Shown: in pieces, positions 21,320-32,729 of the stretch | Position numbering within the stretch: the stretch's first letter is position 1 | How the letters are laid out: each line of letters begins with the position of its first letter | Assembly: GCA_035079385.1 (NCBI GenBank) | Contig: JAVHKY010000052.1 | Coordinates: forward strand, 7,440,001 to 7,504,000 | Reading direction: 5' to 3' | Source: Aspidiotus rigidus | Lineage: Eukaryota; Arthropoda; Insecta; Hemiptera; Diaspididae | DNA: 64,000 nt | The notes under the pieces: generated by a model | What the model saw: only the letters and a program-made list of their open reading frames with translations | Told to the model about the DNA's origin: nothing | Databases searched by the model: none | Program-made: the position numbers and the translations under genes

Positions 21320-23350
21320 ATGATGAATAACACCCTACAAATATTAACATGGAACGCCAACGGACTGAGCCAGAGAGCTCAGGAACTTGAAATTTTCCTC
21401 AAGTCAAATTGTATAGTGAAGATCTTTGGATACTCTGTCTATCACACCAACCACCCCAATGGTCGAGCAAGAGGTGGGAGTGCAGTACTAATCAGAAACA
21501 ACATTAAACACTTCAAGCATGAACCTATAAATGAGAATTTTTACAACTAACAGCTGTAACGGTTAACCACAAAGGCGCTAAATTGGTTTTGGCAGCGGTC
21601 TACTGCCCACCGAAGCACCAAATAGCAAAGCAGCAATACGTTGAAATCACGGGTTGAAATCTTCAACAAGCTGGGACCACAATTCATCATGAGAGGTGAT
21701 TATAACTGCAAGCACACGGCATGGGGAGCTAGACTAATCACTCCTAAGGGTAATGAACTATTGACTGCCATCAATATCAGCTCGTGCAACTTCCACTCTT
21801 CAGGCAAGCCTACCTATTGGCCATCTGACCCTGACAAGATTCCTGACCTCCTGGACTTCTTCATATCCAAAGATATAACCACAGGCTACACCAACACTGA
21901 GAATATAGAGGACCTGTCTTCTGATCATCTCCCAGTGATTCTCACAATAAGCTCAACTGTTATTAAGAAGACTCCCAAATTTAGACTAACAAATAAGTCC
22001 ACCGACTGGGAAGCATTCCGCCAGAAGCTGGATGACCAAATAAACCTAAGAGTGCGGTTGAAAACGAGTAGTGACTTGGATCAACAGAGTAGAAATCTTA
22101 TCCAGTTGATACGTCAGTCTGCCTCCAGTTGCACCACTCAACCAAAACCAAGACCGACAGAATGTCAAATCTACCCAATTGAGATTTGTAAACTTGTTTC
22201 AGAACGAAGGAGAGCAAGAAGAATATGGCATAGAACTCGAAATCCAGCAGACAAAACGGCCTTCAACAGATTGAGCATCCACCTGAACAAATTAGTCAAG
22301 GGGCTAAAACAACAAAGCGTCGAAGATTTCCTAATCAACCTCGGACCAAACGAGGACAAAAACTACTCCTTGTGGAGAGCAACAAGAAATTACAAACGGC
22401 CTATTGTCCTGATCCCTCCACTCAAAAACGAACAGGGAGAGTGGATACGCGATGAGAAGGAGAAAGCGGAATTGTTTGCTCGTCATCTGGCAAATGTATT
22501 CCGGACAGAAGAAGAGACTAGTGACGCTGAAATCAACACCCATGTAAAACCTGAGCAGAACATCTGGTAAGTCCTGCAAAAGTCAAACGCGAAATTGCAA
22601 ACATGAAACTTGAGAAGGCTCCAGGAAACAACGGGATGTCCACTGCCTTACTACGTGAACTGTCAAGAAAAGCTCTCGTCATGCTCACCCACCTGATCAA
22701 TGCGTCCTTCCGGCTGAAATACGTACCCAAATGCTACAAAGAAGCAGAAATAATTATGATTAGAAAAACTGGAAAACCGGCAAACGAAGTGACATCTTAT
22801 CGACCTATCACTGCTCACTGCAATCTCTGAACTGTTTGAAAAAGTACTATTAAAACGACTACTGCCGCTGCTTGAGATTCCGGACTTCCAGTTTGGGTTC
22901 AGGGCTGGCCACTCAGCAGTAGATCAGGTGCACAGAGTGACTGTGATAATAGAAAAGGCGCTTGAAGAGGAAAAATACTGCTCAATAGTCTACCTAGACG
23001 TATCGCAGGCATTTGACAAGGTATGGCACAGAGGATTGGCACTCAAGTTGAGTCGGTTACTTCCTAGCAATAACTGTCAACTGATTGATTCCTATTTGGC
23101 TGATAGAAAGTTTTGGACGGCATTTAATGAAGCGCACTCCCAATATTACCCCATAAGAGCCGGAGTACCCCAAGGCAGTGTACTCGGCCCATTGCTCTAC
23201 TTGGTCTACACAGCTGATCTACCAACCACTCCAGAAACAACAACAGCGGTATTTGCAGACGACACTGCAATTATAGCGGTAGCTGACACACAGGCTGAAG
23301 CAGCTAACAAGGCCCAACAAGCGCTTGACCAGATAAAGATGGACCACTGA
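21320..23350 (+). pseudogene. LINE endonuclease and reverse transcriptase, 5' part
   Basis: The APE endonuclease begins with ILTWNANGL and continues, after a shift near 21550, with MRGDYNCKHTAWGA and SSDHLPV. The reverse transcriptase follows with KAPGNNGM, VTSYRPIT, YLDVSQAFDKVWH, GVPQGSVLGPLLY and the catalytic FADDTAI. Stops near 22570 and 22828 break it. It ends where the inserted repeat begins. Confidence 0.88.
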
Positions 23351-23384
23351 CTGGAAAATAAAAATAAATGAACAAAAAAAACTC

Positions 23385-24645
23385 GCAGCCCACACAGTTA
23401 GCTGCTCGGAATTGCCTTCATTAACTCTGTTAATTGAGGCAAACAGGGAACCTGTTTTATGGGAGTAATCATGTGAGTGTCATTTTTTGCTTTTTGTCGT
23501 CTCAAGTAGAGTGAACTTTGTCCCTCACCACCTTGAGATCTCTTCTCATTAGATTAAGTTCTAGGCGCGTTTTTTTTTAGTGGTTTCCCCTGTAGGCCTA
23601 ATCCACTTCAAAATTTCTATATTAGGAAAAGTACCCTATTTATGCATAATGTGTATAGATGAGTGAACCTGACATCTTTCAAGTACCCCCCCCCCCCAAC
23701 TATCAATCGCTTGAAGGTCATTACATGTCTCCCTTCTATCATATATAAACGAAGAAAACCAGGCTTTACCCGCACAAATTTTTATTTTTAAGACGACGCT
23801 GGTGGTCTTTTTCAAGTAACTACTATTTTGTAGTTACTTGAAAAAGACCACCAGTTGGTCGAAACGTCGTCTTAAAAATAAAAATTTGTGCGGGTAAAGC
23901 CTGGTTTTCTTCGTTTGAATTATTCCTTGCACGTATAAAAATTCCTTTTAGTTTTCTATCATATATATTTTGAACGTGCTTTTCCCATCATAATATTGTA
24001 GCTTGATATACAAAATTTTTAAAATTCCCCCTCTTATAGCTTAAAATTCTCCAATTATAATTTACTAAATGTTACAGCTTGCCCCCATGAAACAGGTTTC
24101 CTGCTATTTATTTTTACAGCCTGTGTGGTACCCTCGGTAGACCTATCCTGTTATCAGTTCGGAGATCTGATGACGTCACGATTTGATGACGTCACACGAT
24201 CTAATAACGTTACAATCTGGTGACGTCACGATGGAGATCTGTGACGTCACGAGCATCGTGCCATCACTATCTGATGACGTCACAGAGCTAGTAAAACCAC
24301 TAATACAGACCTCCTAGACCTATAGTATAAAGGAAGCCTAAGACCTAGTACAGAGCTAGGACAAACTGCTAGTATAAGCTATTGATAAAGATCTTGTAAG
24401 CTTATGGTATGAAGGATGCCTAGACCTAGCATAAAGGAGGCTTGGACCTAGTATACGCCTAGTATAATACGTAGTATAAACCTAGTATAATATACTGCAT
24501 GAAGCAGAGAGGATAAGTCCCCCTCCTATCACTTCATCAAAATTTTTCCAAGTCCCTTTTTCTTGCCGGACGGCGCCCGGCGGCCGGCGCCCGTCATTTT
24601 CCTTCAGTTTACCCCCCCCCCCCCCGATAAAACAGGTTCCCTGTT
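23385..24645. mobile_element. Repeat inserted in the LINE, with a nested hairpin
   Basis: AACAGGGAACCTGTTTTAT (23443-23461) and its reverse complement (24627-24645) bound most of it. Inside are a near-perfect hairpin (23747-23917), several GTGACGTCA-type motifs near 24170-24290 and runs of CTAGTATAA-type repeats (24290-24500). No coding capacity is seen. Confidence 0.65.
23747..23917. repeat. Near-perfect hairpin repeat
   Basis: Two arms of about 75 bp meet at about 23830. They carry CGTCGTCTTAAAAATAAAAA and GTGCGGGTAAAGCC. A related hairpin type with CGAAACG occurs at 63842-63940. Confidence 0.85.
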
Positions 24646-24654
24646 AAAACAGAG

Positions 24655-25203
24655 CACGTGACTTATGCTCTCAGACCTCTACAGTCCCATTACTGTGAAT
24701 ACATAAACGGGAATCAGATTCAACAGAGGACGTCAGCCAAATACCTGGGATTACACCTGGACACTCGTTTGACCTCGAAAACCCACCTACAGCAGAAAGC
24801 CAAGCAAATCAAATTAATGCTTTAGGAAATTCAATGGATTCTAGGCAGGCACTTGAAGCTTATCTTGGCCAATAAAAGGTTGGCTTACCTATCCATTATA
24901 CGGCCAATATGGACGTACGGGATTCAACTTTGGGGCTGCAGTAAACCATCCAATCAGCTCATAATTCAGCGCGTCCAAAACAAATGCCTACGTCAAATTG
25001 TTAATGCCTATAGATTCACTACAAACAATGATATCCACCGTGATTTGGGAATTCAGACCGTCAGCGAAGTCATTCTGAAACAGGCGACTCGACACAAAAA
25101 GAGGCTACTAAAACACCCCGACGTTGAAGCCATCCAGCTGCTGGATAATACCCAAGAAATTTGTAGGCTAAAACGCGTCAAACCCAGTGACTTGGTCACA
25201 TAA
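24655..25203 (+). pseudogene. LINE reverse transcriptase, 3' part
   Basis: The frame resumes after the insert with AKYLGLHLD, then RPIWTYGIQLWGC and IQRVQNKCLRQI, the C-terminal region of Jockey-type proteins. A stop near 24824 interrupts it. The last 116 codons (24853-25203) are open. Confidence 0.85.
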
Positions 25204-25546
25204 ATTTAAATGATATTAATATTATGAATAAATGTACCTATCTCCATGAGGAAAAGACAATGGTCTTATGTTATCCTCACCCATGTTAATGTATATAGTA
25301 CCAACAATTGTACTTATTTATCCTGTGATAAGATTGTACAAAATAAATTAATTCAAAAAAAAAGAGAAAAAATGTATTTCTTATGAAAGTAAAATTGCGC
25401 TTGGAAATATGGAAGGTATTTATCGATATTTTGTTATCACAAAAAACACAAAAAACTCAGTCCATTCCTAAATAAAATCTTTCAACATTATCCGATACCG
25501 ATAAAGCACGTCGCAAATCAAAACAGAAAACACAATCACATACTCC

Positions 25547-25761
25547 TATAGGGCTGTTCCATGTCGGCGCATTGCATACGTATTCTCCTACGTGTTATCG
25601 AAATGGTAGTATTTCCAACATTGCTCTCATGGTAAACTACTCCACAATGAAAATGAGTATGCAATCCAGCAACACCCATAAGAGCAATGTTAGAAATACT
25701 ACCATTTCGATAACACGTGGGAGAATACCTATGCAATGCGCCGACATGGAAAAGCCCTATA
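25547..25761. mobile_element. MITE with TATAGGGCT ends
   Basis: Arms of about 90 bp are near-perfect reverse complements beginning TATAGGGCTGTTCCATGTCG. A short loop lies between them. No coding capacity is seen. Confidence 0.75.
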
Positions 25762-25918
25762 CATTCTTACACAAAAACTGCTTTTCTCTTTGTAGTAAAA
25801 CAATCGACTCGATGTACTATATCGCACATCGAAATCGAAAGGTCGGGGAACAACAATCGATGCTGAAGTTGAAAAAGCCATTGCAGGTTCATGCCTCCTA
25901 GGATGTGGCATGAACCTA

Positions 25919-26973
25919 AAAACACGTGAAAGACACGTTAGTCATTAATCTGCCGGTAGTATCCAATTCTCAAGTAAAAAAGAATTCCTTCATCAAAAGA
26001 GTGAACGATTCTCGATTTTTTGAGCTTGGTTTTGTTAAGATTGATCAACTAAAAAGCGAATTATAAACGTTTGAAAAACAAAAGTTAGACAGAGGGCGAA
26101 GCACGGTACATTACCACGCTAAGGAGCTCGAGTGCAGGTAAAATGGGCATCCATCTTGTTTTTTAAGTGAACTCAACTTAAATGATTTTCGCGAAGGTAT
26201 GACGGGACATCCATCTTGTTTTCCAAGAAACCAATGTTTACCAAAGGGGTGTAAGGTTCATTTAAAAAACAAAATGGATGTCCGTTTTACCTGCTCTCGA
26301 GCTCCTTAACCAGGCTTTGTCACCTGTCTAACTTTTTTTTTTTTTTTCAAACATTTATAACTCGCTTTGTAGTTGATCAATCTTAACAAAACCAAGCTCA
26401 AAAATCGAGAATCGTTTACTCTTCTGATGAATGAATTCCCTTTTACTTAAGGGCGGGCTCTACCTCGTTACTAACACAAGAACACACAGAACCGTGGGAA
26501 CACAAACACGTTACGGAGAATACTAATTACGACTTGAAATGCGCACCAAATTATATGAAACTTGGTACATCAAAAGTTGAAGGTTCTAAAAACACCGCAA
26601 ATTGGTTTATAACACCTATACTTCTTCAAATAACGTTATTCTTTCGTGAGAAGTATCGCTCCTTTCAACTGATAACGTGCGAATAATCCTTTTTTTCATT
26701 AGATTGTTGATCTAATAATAATTGAAACTAGCGATTATTAACTAATTTCCGGTCTTGATAGTGTCATGTATCATCTTATTACAAAGTTTCGAGAGATTTG
26801 GAGCTAATTTCAAGTTGTAATTAGTATTCCAGGATATTTTCCCATGGTGTACTGCAGGTTGCATAGTTTCAAGTATTTACAGTGTATTTTGCATGTGTTA
26901 GTAACGAGGTAGAGCCTGCCCTTAAGAATTGGATACTACTGGTAGATTAACAATTAATGTGTCTTTCACATGT
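25919..26973. mobile_element. Fold-back element interrupted by a TTAA MITE
   Basis: The left arm (25919-26200) and right arm (26280-26446 plus 26926-26973) are inverted copies that start with AACACGTGAAAGACAC. The right arm is split at a TTAA by the MITE at 26447-26925, which dates that MITE as younger. The loop has further inverted sequence (CATCCATCTTGTTTT). Confidence 0.75.
26447..26925. mobile_element. TTAA MITE nested in the fold-back
   Basis: The ends GGGCGGGCTCTACCTCGTTA and its reverse complement are flanked by TTAA (26447-26450 and 26922-26925). The ends resemble those of the 3007-3830 element. Confidence 0.8.
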
Positions 26974-27430
26974 TTTTTCCATAAAAGTGTGTAGCAACAG
27001 CCGCACTACATGCGGCGTTGTCCAATATCTAGTTGTTTGGTCTTCTGTAGAGTTGGCCGTGATACTAGAGCACTAGAACGATTCAAGTGAAGACATACGC
27101 CATTTTCTAACGTTCACTCCAAGGTACAACGCATCAGGCGTAGCATCGCAGAGCGAAAGATTTTTGGTGTTTTCGTTGAACCGCGACGTTTTGCGACCAC
27201 TGATCTATAAAACGACTGGAATGTGCACGCTCGCTTGTAACACGAGCTACGCTGTTAAACAGAGAAGGGGAATAACTGTGGGCAGAAAAATATTCTCTAT
27301 CCTTATCTTGCTACCGTGAAGCGTGTTGTTAGGGTTGTTAGATACCGGCGGAATTATTTTCTTTTGGATCTGTTCGATTATTTTATGCTTTCCCGTGGAA
27401 TTTTTGTTTTTAAATTTATTTGTTCGACTA

Positions 27431-28502
27431 TGGTCAACAGCTGTGCGGCATACAATTGTACAACACGCTACAACAGAGCGTCCAATATTAAGTTTCATAG
27501 GTGAGTCTTTTCTAAATAAAACCAATAAAGATACATTCACTTCATGTGGATCGCGTTTGTACGTGTCATTGTAAGCTTATTCAATCGTTGTAATCATTTT
27601 TTTTTTGTCGTAAGAAGTTTTCCGCTGAAAAATAAGGACCTCTTGGCGAAATGGTTGCACGCAGTCAGAAGGAAAAACTTCGTTCCAAAGGAAACAACAA
27701 GGCTCTGCAGTTTGCATTTCCGCGAAAGTGATTATACACTATCGTTAGTTTATGAGCAGCCAGTCTTGAAAAAAGATGCCGTTCCATCAGTATTTGACTT
27801 CCCAGATCATCTGCTTCCAAAGAAATCATGTCGACGGGTTCTCGAGCGTAACTCAATTCCTGAAACTCTGGTAGTGTACATACGCCTATATACTCAATAT
27901 ATTTCTGTCATTCGACTGTACTTTTGCGCATATTCATTGACCGTATGATAATTTGCATTTAGGATGATGATATAGCCACAAGTACGCCATGGAGCATTCC
28001 CGTTGAAGAGATGAATGTAAAAAGTGTCGCGGTCCAAACAAATTCTACTGGGTTCATGCAGGAAACGGTAGTAAAGAAGCTGAGGCGTGATAAGAACAAA
28101 CTTGTCCTCTTTTCCAACGTATGATTTTTCTAACTTTCAATGTATACTTACTTTTTATTTTCATTTTCATCTTCTGTTTTCATTTTTCTCATTTCTCTGC
28201 TATCTATGAATTATGACATCCACCTTCCTTGTGATTTATTTTGTCTGCTTCGCATGCAATCACCACGTGGCAATTACTCTTGTCTAATAATGTTTCAAAC
28301 TTATTTCTCTTTCTCAACTATTTTATTTTGCGCTTGTTACTATTGTATACATTACTTTCCAATTTGTTCTCTCTGTACTGTGCTTTCCAATTTCTTAGTG
28401 CTCAATTTTTATTTTCCTTCCGTTTTAATAGAGAACTATATGTATTTTATTCTATTTTCTTTATACAGATGCGCCAGAATAAGATGTCTCCAAAGTTGTA
28501 AT
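27431..28502 (+). CDS. THAP zinc-finger protein, spliced
   Basis: THAP domains are C2CH zinc-dependent DNA-binding modules found in host factors and P-element transposases. Exon 1 (27431-27500) encodes MVNSCAAYNCTTRYN. The intron runs 27501-27615 (GTGAGT to GTAAG). Exon 2 (27616-27870) has the conserved FP, the W of KWLHAV, LCSLHF and the AVPS.F end of the domain. Exon 3 (27963 to about 28124) follows a CATTTAG acceptor. A fourth short exon after TATACAG (28470-28502) would give a stop; otherwise exon 3 ends at TGA. The product is about 170 aa with little beyond the THAP domain. Confidence 0.75.
28125..28469. other. T-rich probable intron
   Basis: Pyrimidine-rich sequence between the third and proposed fourth THAP exon. 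Its long open frames encode only hydrophobic low-complexity sequence. Confidence 0.5.
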
Positions 28503-29403
28503 AACTCATTCATTTATGCCTGCCGGCTACAAGTACTTACCATCAAGAAATTGCAAACAGCTTTTAGGAATTTGCATTCTCTATTGCAATATTCCTCTTC
28601 AATTTCTTTCTCCAGTTAAAAAAGAAAAATCTTCTACTTCCTACCTAATCCATCTCCTCTTCCAAATCCAACTCCTGAAATAAATATATATTTATTTAAA
28701 TTTCATTTATTATGCAGATTCACATTCAGGAATGGATCTGTCTATTGAGACAGCCTCAGCCTGAACCCATGAATAGATTAACAAAGCTATTCTAAGTAAT
28801 ATTCCATTAGGGTCCATTTTTTGGCTAGCAAAATTTGATGAATTTGCCGGAAGAAAGATGGATAAATAAAGAAGTTTTATTAAATTGAACAAACATTTTT
28901 TTCTCGTGTCAAATTCTGTTACACGTAGCGGGCATTAATTATTGCGTGAATCGCATAATATAAGAACTGTTATTTTCGATTTTTTCAGTGTATGTTTCCA
29001 TTAGGTGCAAAAACTTTCTGATTGCGTGCAATTAAACTTCCTATAATCATCGTTAGCACCCATTTCTAAATGTGAAAATGATTGAATACTGCTTACTTTA
29101 ACAAAAGAGAATAAAATTCGACATAACATTTTTATACAAGCATCAAACAACACGCGCGCTTAAACCCAGTGTAATTGACAAGGACAGAAACTATTTTCTG
29201 CCCTCACTCGACTTCTCTCTCTGTCGCACGCAGTGGCTCGCTTCACGTTGTACGTGTTTAGTACAGCGCGCACATTCCAGTCGTTTTATAGAGTTCAGTG
29301 TATGCGACACGCGATGTACCTTGGAGAGTTTCTGCACGATAGAAAATGGCGTATATCTTCACTCGTATCGTTCTAGTGCTTTAGTGATACAGTTGTCTAT
29401 TCC

Positions 29404-32045
29404 CGTCAGGCCCCAAGAGAGTCGTCCTCTACATTTACTATGGCGGCCATTTGTGGAAACTGGACAAAAAGGTGATGTTTCATGTTCTCTCACTCTTACT
29501 TACTCCTGCGGACATTCATTCTCTGTCATTCTTTCTCATGCGAAACATAGTCCATCCTGCAAAGTGCAAACTAAGATGTAACTGAAAAAAAGCACCCCGC
29601 GGGCGGGGTGTTACGAGGGTCCGCGAATGACTGCGTTATTTCTGATAAGAAAAATATCCATTGAGATCTACACAAGGTGTAGGAAAATAAAAATGATGAA
29701 ATATTTGTGCGCTAAAACCCAACTAAAAAGTAGGACCAAGTACAAATTAAAATTGAATTGAGGATTACAAAGCTAGGATATCACATTCTCAATCAATTTT
29801 TGATCATCCCATTTCCTATGTTTTTATTTGTAATTATTCATTTCATATTCCCATCGCGTTGTAAGACATTCCCTTTCATTTGTATTCAATATCATTCATA
29901 TTGTTTGAACCGCCTTTTCAAGAATTCACATCACATCTTTTTGATTCTATTTGTAAAAGCTAACACTCAACAATTAATAAGCAATAACCTGAAGTAACCA
30001 CTGTTGAGTACAAACAACGCTGATATTACACCCTTCCAACAATTGTCATTTTTGTCATGAGATAAGAATAATAAGTAATACAAATCGTAACTTCACGTAG
30101 AATTGAAATCCTTGATTAATTAATACTACCACAAATTTCATTTGTCTGCTCATAACCCAACGATGTAATTATTATACCACATAGGTACCTTTGTAGTCAA
30201 CTTCAAAGTACTTAGAACAAAGTATAGGTAAATTAAAATTCAAAATTGAATCGCGGACCACAAAGCCGGGATACCGCATTTGCGATCCATGATCGACTTT
30301 TAAATCATTCTGGTCCCTACGTTTTGACATGTTTTATGTCTTTTGTCTCGCCCTACCCCAATTTTGAAATTCGCGAGTACACCTCCCTCCCCCCCCCCTC
30401 ATCGAGAGAGATCGTGCGCATGCAAATCTCTACCCGGTAAGTGATTCAGAAATTTACGAGTACAACATGCGTGCGCGTGCATGTGTGCGTGCACATCTCT
30501 ACCCCGTAGGTGATTCAGAAATTTGCGAGTACACCCCGCGTGTGCGTGCAAATGCATACCTGTGGGATAGCTCAAAATATTTCTCATACCATTTCATACA
30601 ACAGCCCAGTATAAGTCGAATAGTATAGCTTAGCTAGTATATTAGGCTAGTATAATGAAGCCTAGTATACTAAGCTAGTATATTGTATCGATGGTCTGGA
30701 TTTCACAGCTCTTCTTAGCCTACTTTACGCTAGTATACTGTATATGTAGCTTTCTCCTAAGCCTGTAGTAAAGGTCAGATCTAGTATGCAGCTAGTATAA
30801 AGGAGGTTTGGACCTAGTATAAGCCCAGTATAAAATGTCAAATAGTGTAGCTTAGCGACCGGATACCCAACTACTGGGGAAGGCGGTTATCTCCCTGTAA
30901 CCATCGAGCAAAAGTGGAGTACTGGGTAATCCGCTGCGGATCAACATTTACTTCTACTATTTCAGCTTAGAGTAAGATGTTAATTAATCCACCTATGCAA
31001 ATGTGCATGTCTCACAACCACCATCACACTGCAATCGGCTGTCCTGCTACTGGGGAAGGCGGTTATCTCCCTGTAACCATCGACCAAAAGTGGAGTACTG
31101 GACATGCCCTGCGGATCTTTACTTACTACGTACTATTAGAGGTATAGAAGTAAGATTGTAACTAACACATAATTTTTACAATTGTATTATTTATATAACA
31201 CTTAATATCTTGTAATCATTATTAGGTCCCCTCTACCCACTTATTTAGGGATATGTAGAGGAGTCCCCCGGTATTGTACCTCCCAATCTACTTTTCTCCT
31301 CCCAGCTGCCCCGAGATCACTGTTAGATCAATTGGGGCAACTGAGTGGATGATTAATAGCCAAAGTACAAAAGGGAAACCCGTCCAGTGCATAAGTCAAC
31401 TTGACAAGTCTCTGCGGGCAACCCTTGAGTATGGAAGCACTACATATAAACTACATTTAAGATGATAGAACCCCTTGCAGAGAGCGATCTCTCTGCAAGG
31501 GCTAGTCTATAATATTGTCTTAACGCGGAATAAACTCGCCCCATGGAGTAAGTTCCAACTAGGGACCCCCCCCCCCCCCCCGAAAAAAAGTAAGTATAGC
31601 TGTACTGGGCTAGTATATTGTATATTAGGAATGAGGCCTAGTATACTAAGCTAGTGTACTGTATCTTAGGTCTGGATCTAGTATAAGTCTAGTCTCGAGC
31701 TAGTCTAAGGCTAGTACATATAAGCCTAGTATACCAGTAGTTCACTACATAGGTATAGGTCAAAAAGGGATCTTGCACGCACGCACATTCTTCCAAAATT
31801 AGGGTGAGGCTCAGAGAAAAAAAGCTAGTATAAAGAAGGCCTAGACCTACTATAAGCCTAGTATAATATAGTTTGAGAGTCTAAATTTTTTTAGAATCTC
31901 CAGCTATATATTATGACGGCTCGAGAGTTGAAATTTTTCCAAGTCCCCCCCCCCCCTATCATATATAGCTCGAGAGTCGACATTTTTTCCAAGTCCCCCT
32001 CCTATATAATCAATGCGTTTTTTAATTTTACGGTCATCCATCATA
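29404..32045. repeat. Repeat-rich stretch without genes
   Basis: Members of one dispersed repeat lie at about 29730-29850 and 30215-30330 (GGGATACCGCATTTGCGAT), with a third copy near 60460. A unit of about 70 bp repeats at 30400-30560. A unit with ACTGGGGAAGGCGGTTATCT occurs at about 30866 and 31050. CTAGTATA-type short repeats fill 30600-30840 and 31600-31870. I see nothing coding. Confidence 0.6.
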
Positions 32046-32480
32046 GAGAAATATACTCGCGAAGAGTAAGAAACACAAATACTAGAACCGCAATAAAATC
32101 AAACAATCCGAGCGCTTTCGGCTAAACAGCCATTCTCACCGTATAGAAAGCGACTGAACCCAACACCAACAAGAACGAGTAATAACAAACGAGGAGGTCA
32201 TGACTGAACCAGCGAGTCATCGAAATGGTAGACATTACCGTGTTGAACAGGTACATTCCTGAGGAGGGATTGATTGAATTAGTCTATGAGGATGATTCAC
32301 ATTTCGATGACTTGCTGGTTCAGTCATGACCTCCTCGTTTGTTGTTACTCGTTCTTGTTGGTGTTGGGTTCAGTCGCTTTCTATACGGTGAGAATGGCTG
32401 TTAAGTCGAAAGCGCTCGGATTGTTTGATTTTATTGCGGTTCTAGTATTTGTGTTTCTTACTCTTCGCGAGTATATTTCT
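32046..32480. mobile_element. Hairpin MITE
   Basis: Arms of about 180 bp (32046-32229 and 32301-32480) are near-perfect reverse complements beginning AGAAATATACTCGCGAAG. A loop of about 70 bp separates them. Confidence 0.8.
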
Positions 32481-32729
32481 CCCCCTCATATCATATATAG
32501 CTCGAGAGTCGACATTTTTCTAAGTTTTTTGCCGGACGACGGACGGCGCACGGCAAGTTTCTGAATGTTGGCAATATCATTTAAGATAACCATGGAAATT
32601 ATAATATAAGAGTAATGACGATGTTAATTTGAGAAGAGAGTAATATACAAGACGTACGACAGAGACTACGTGTTCTTATTTAATACTTGAATACTCCGTG
32701 GATCTACCTCAGGAACCATCTTCGTCCAT

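Larger units (their letters stand above)
19945..25371 (+). mobile_element. Jockey-like LINE with 13-bp target duplication
   Basis: The 13-bp sequence ATGTATTTCTTAT flanks it at 19932-19944 and 25372-25384, and the 3' end has a short A-rich tail. It encodes Gag with zinc knuckles, an APE-type endonuclease and reverse transcriptase, all with stops and frameshifts. About 1.26 kb of foreign repeat (23385-24645) splits the reverse transcriptase. It is non-autonomous now. Confidence 0.9.
27045..29403. mobile_element. Unit with inverted ends carrying a THAP gene
   Basis: Left end sequence (27062-27240, with AGAGCACTAGAACGAT and GAAGACATACGCCATTTTCT) recurs inverted at 29250-29400. Both arms also share AAACGACTGGAATGTGC. 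A spliced THAP gene lies between. No transposase catalytic domain is seen, so it is either a cut-down P-type element or a THAP gene captured between repeats. Confidence 0.6.

Noticed and set aside
28140..28619. 159-codon open frame
   Set aside because: Hydrophobic low-complexity translation of a T-rich intron-like stretch in the THAP unit; no motif.
29590..29612. GC-rich hairpin like a bacterial terminator
   Set aside because: Eukaryotic context, no gene ending there and no T run of the right kind.
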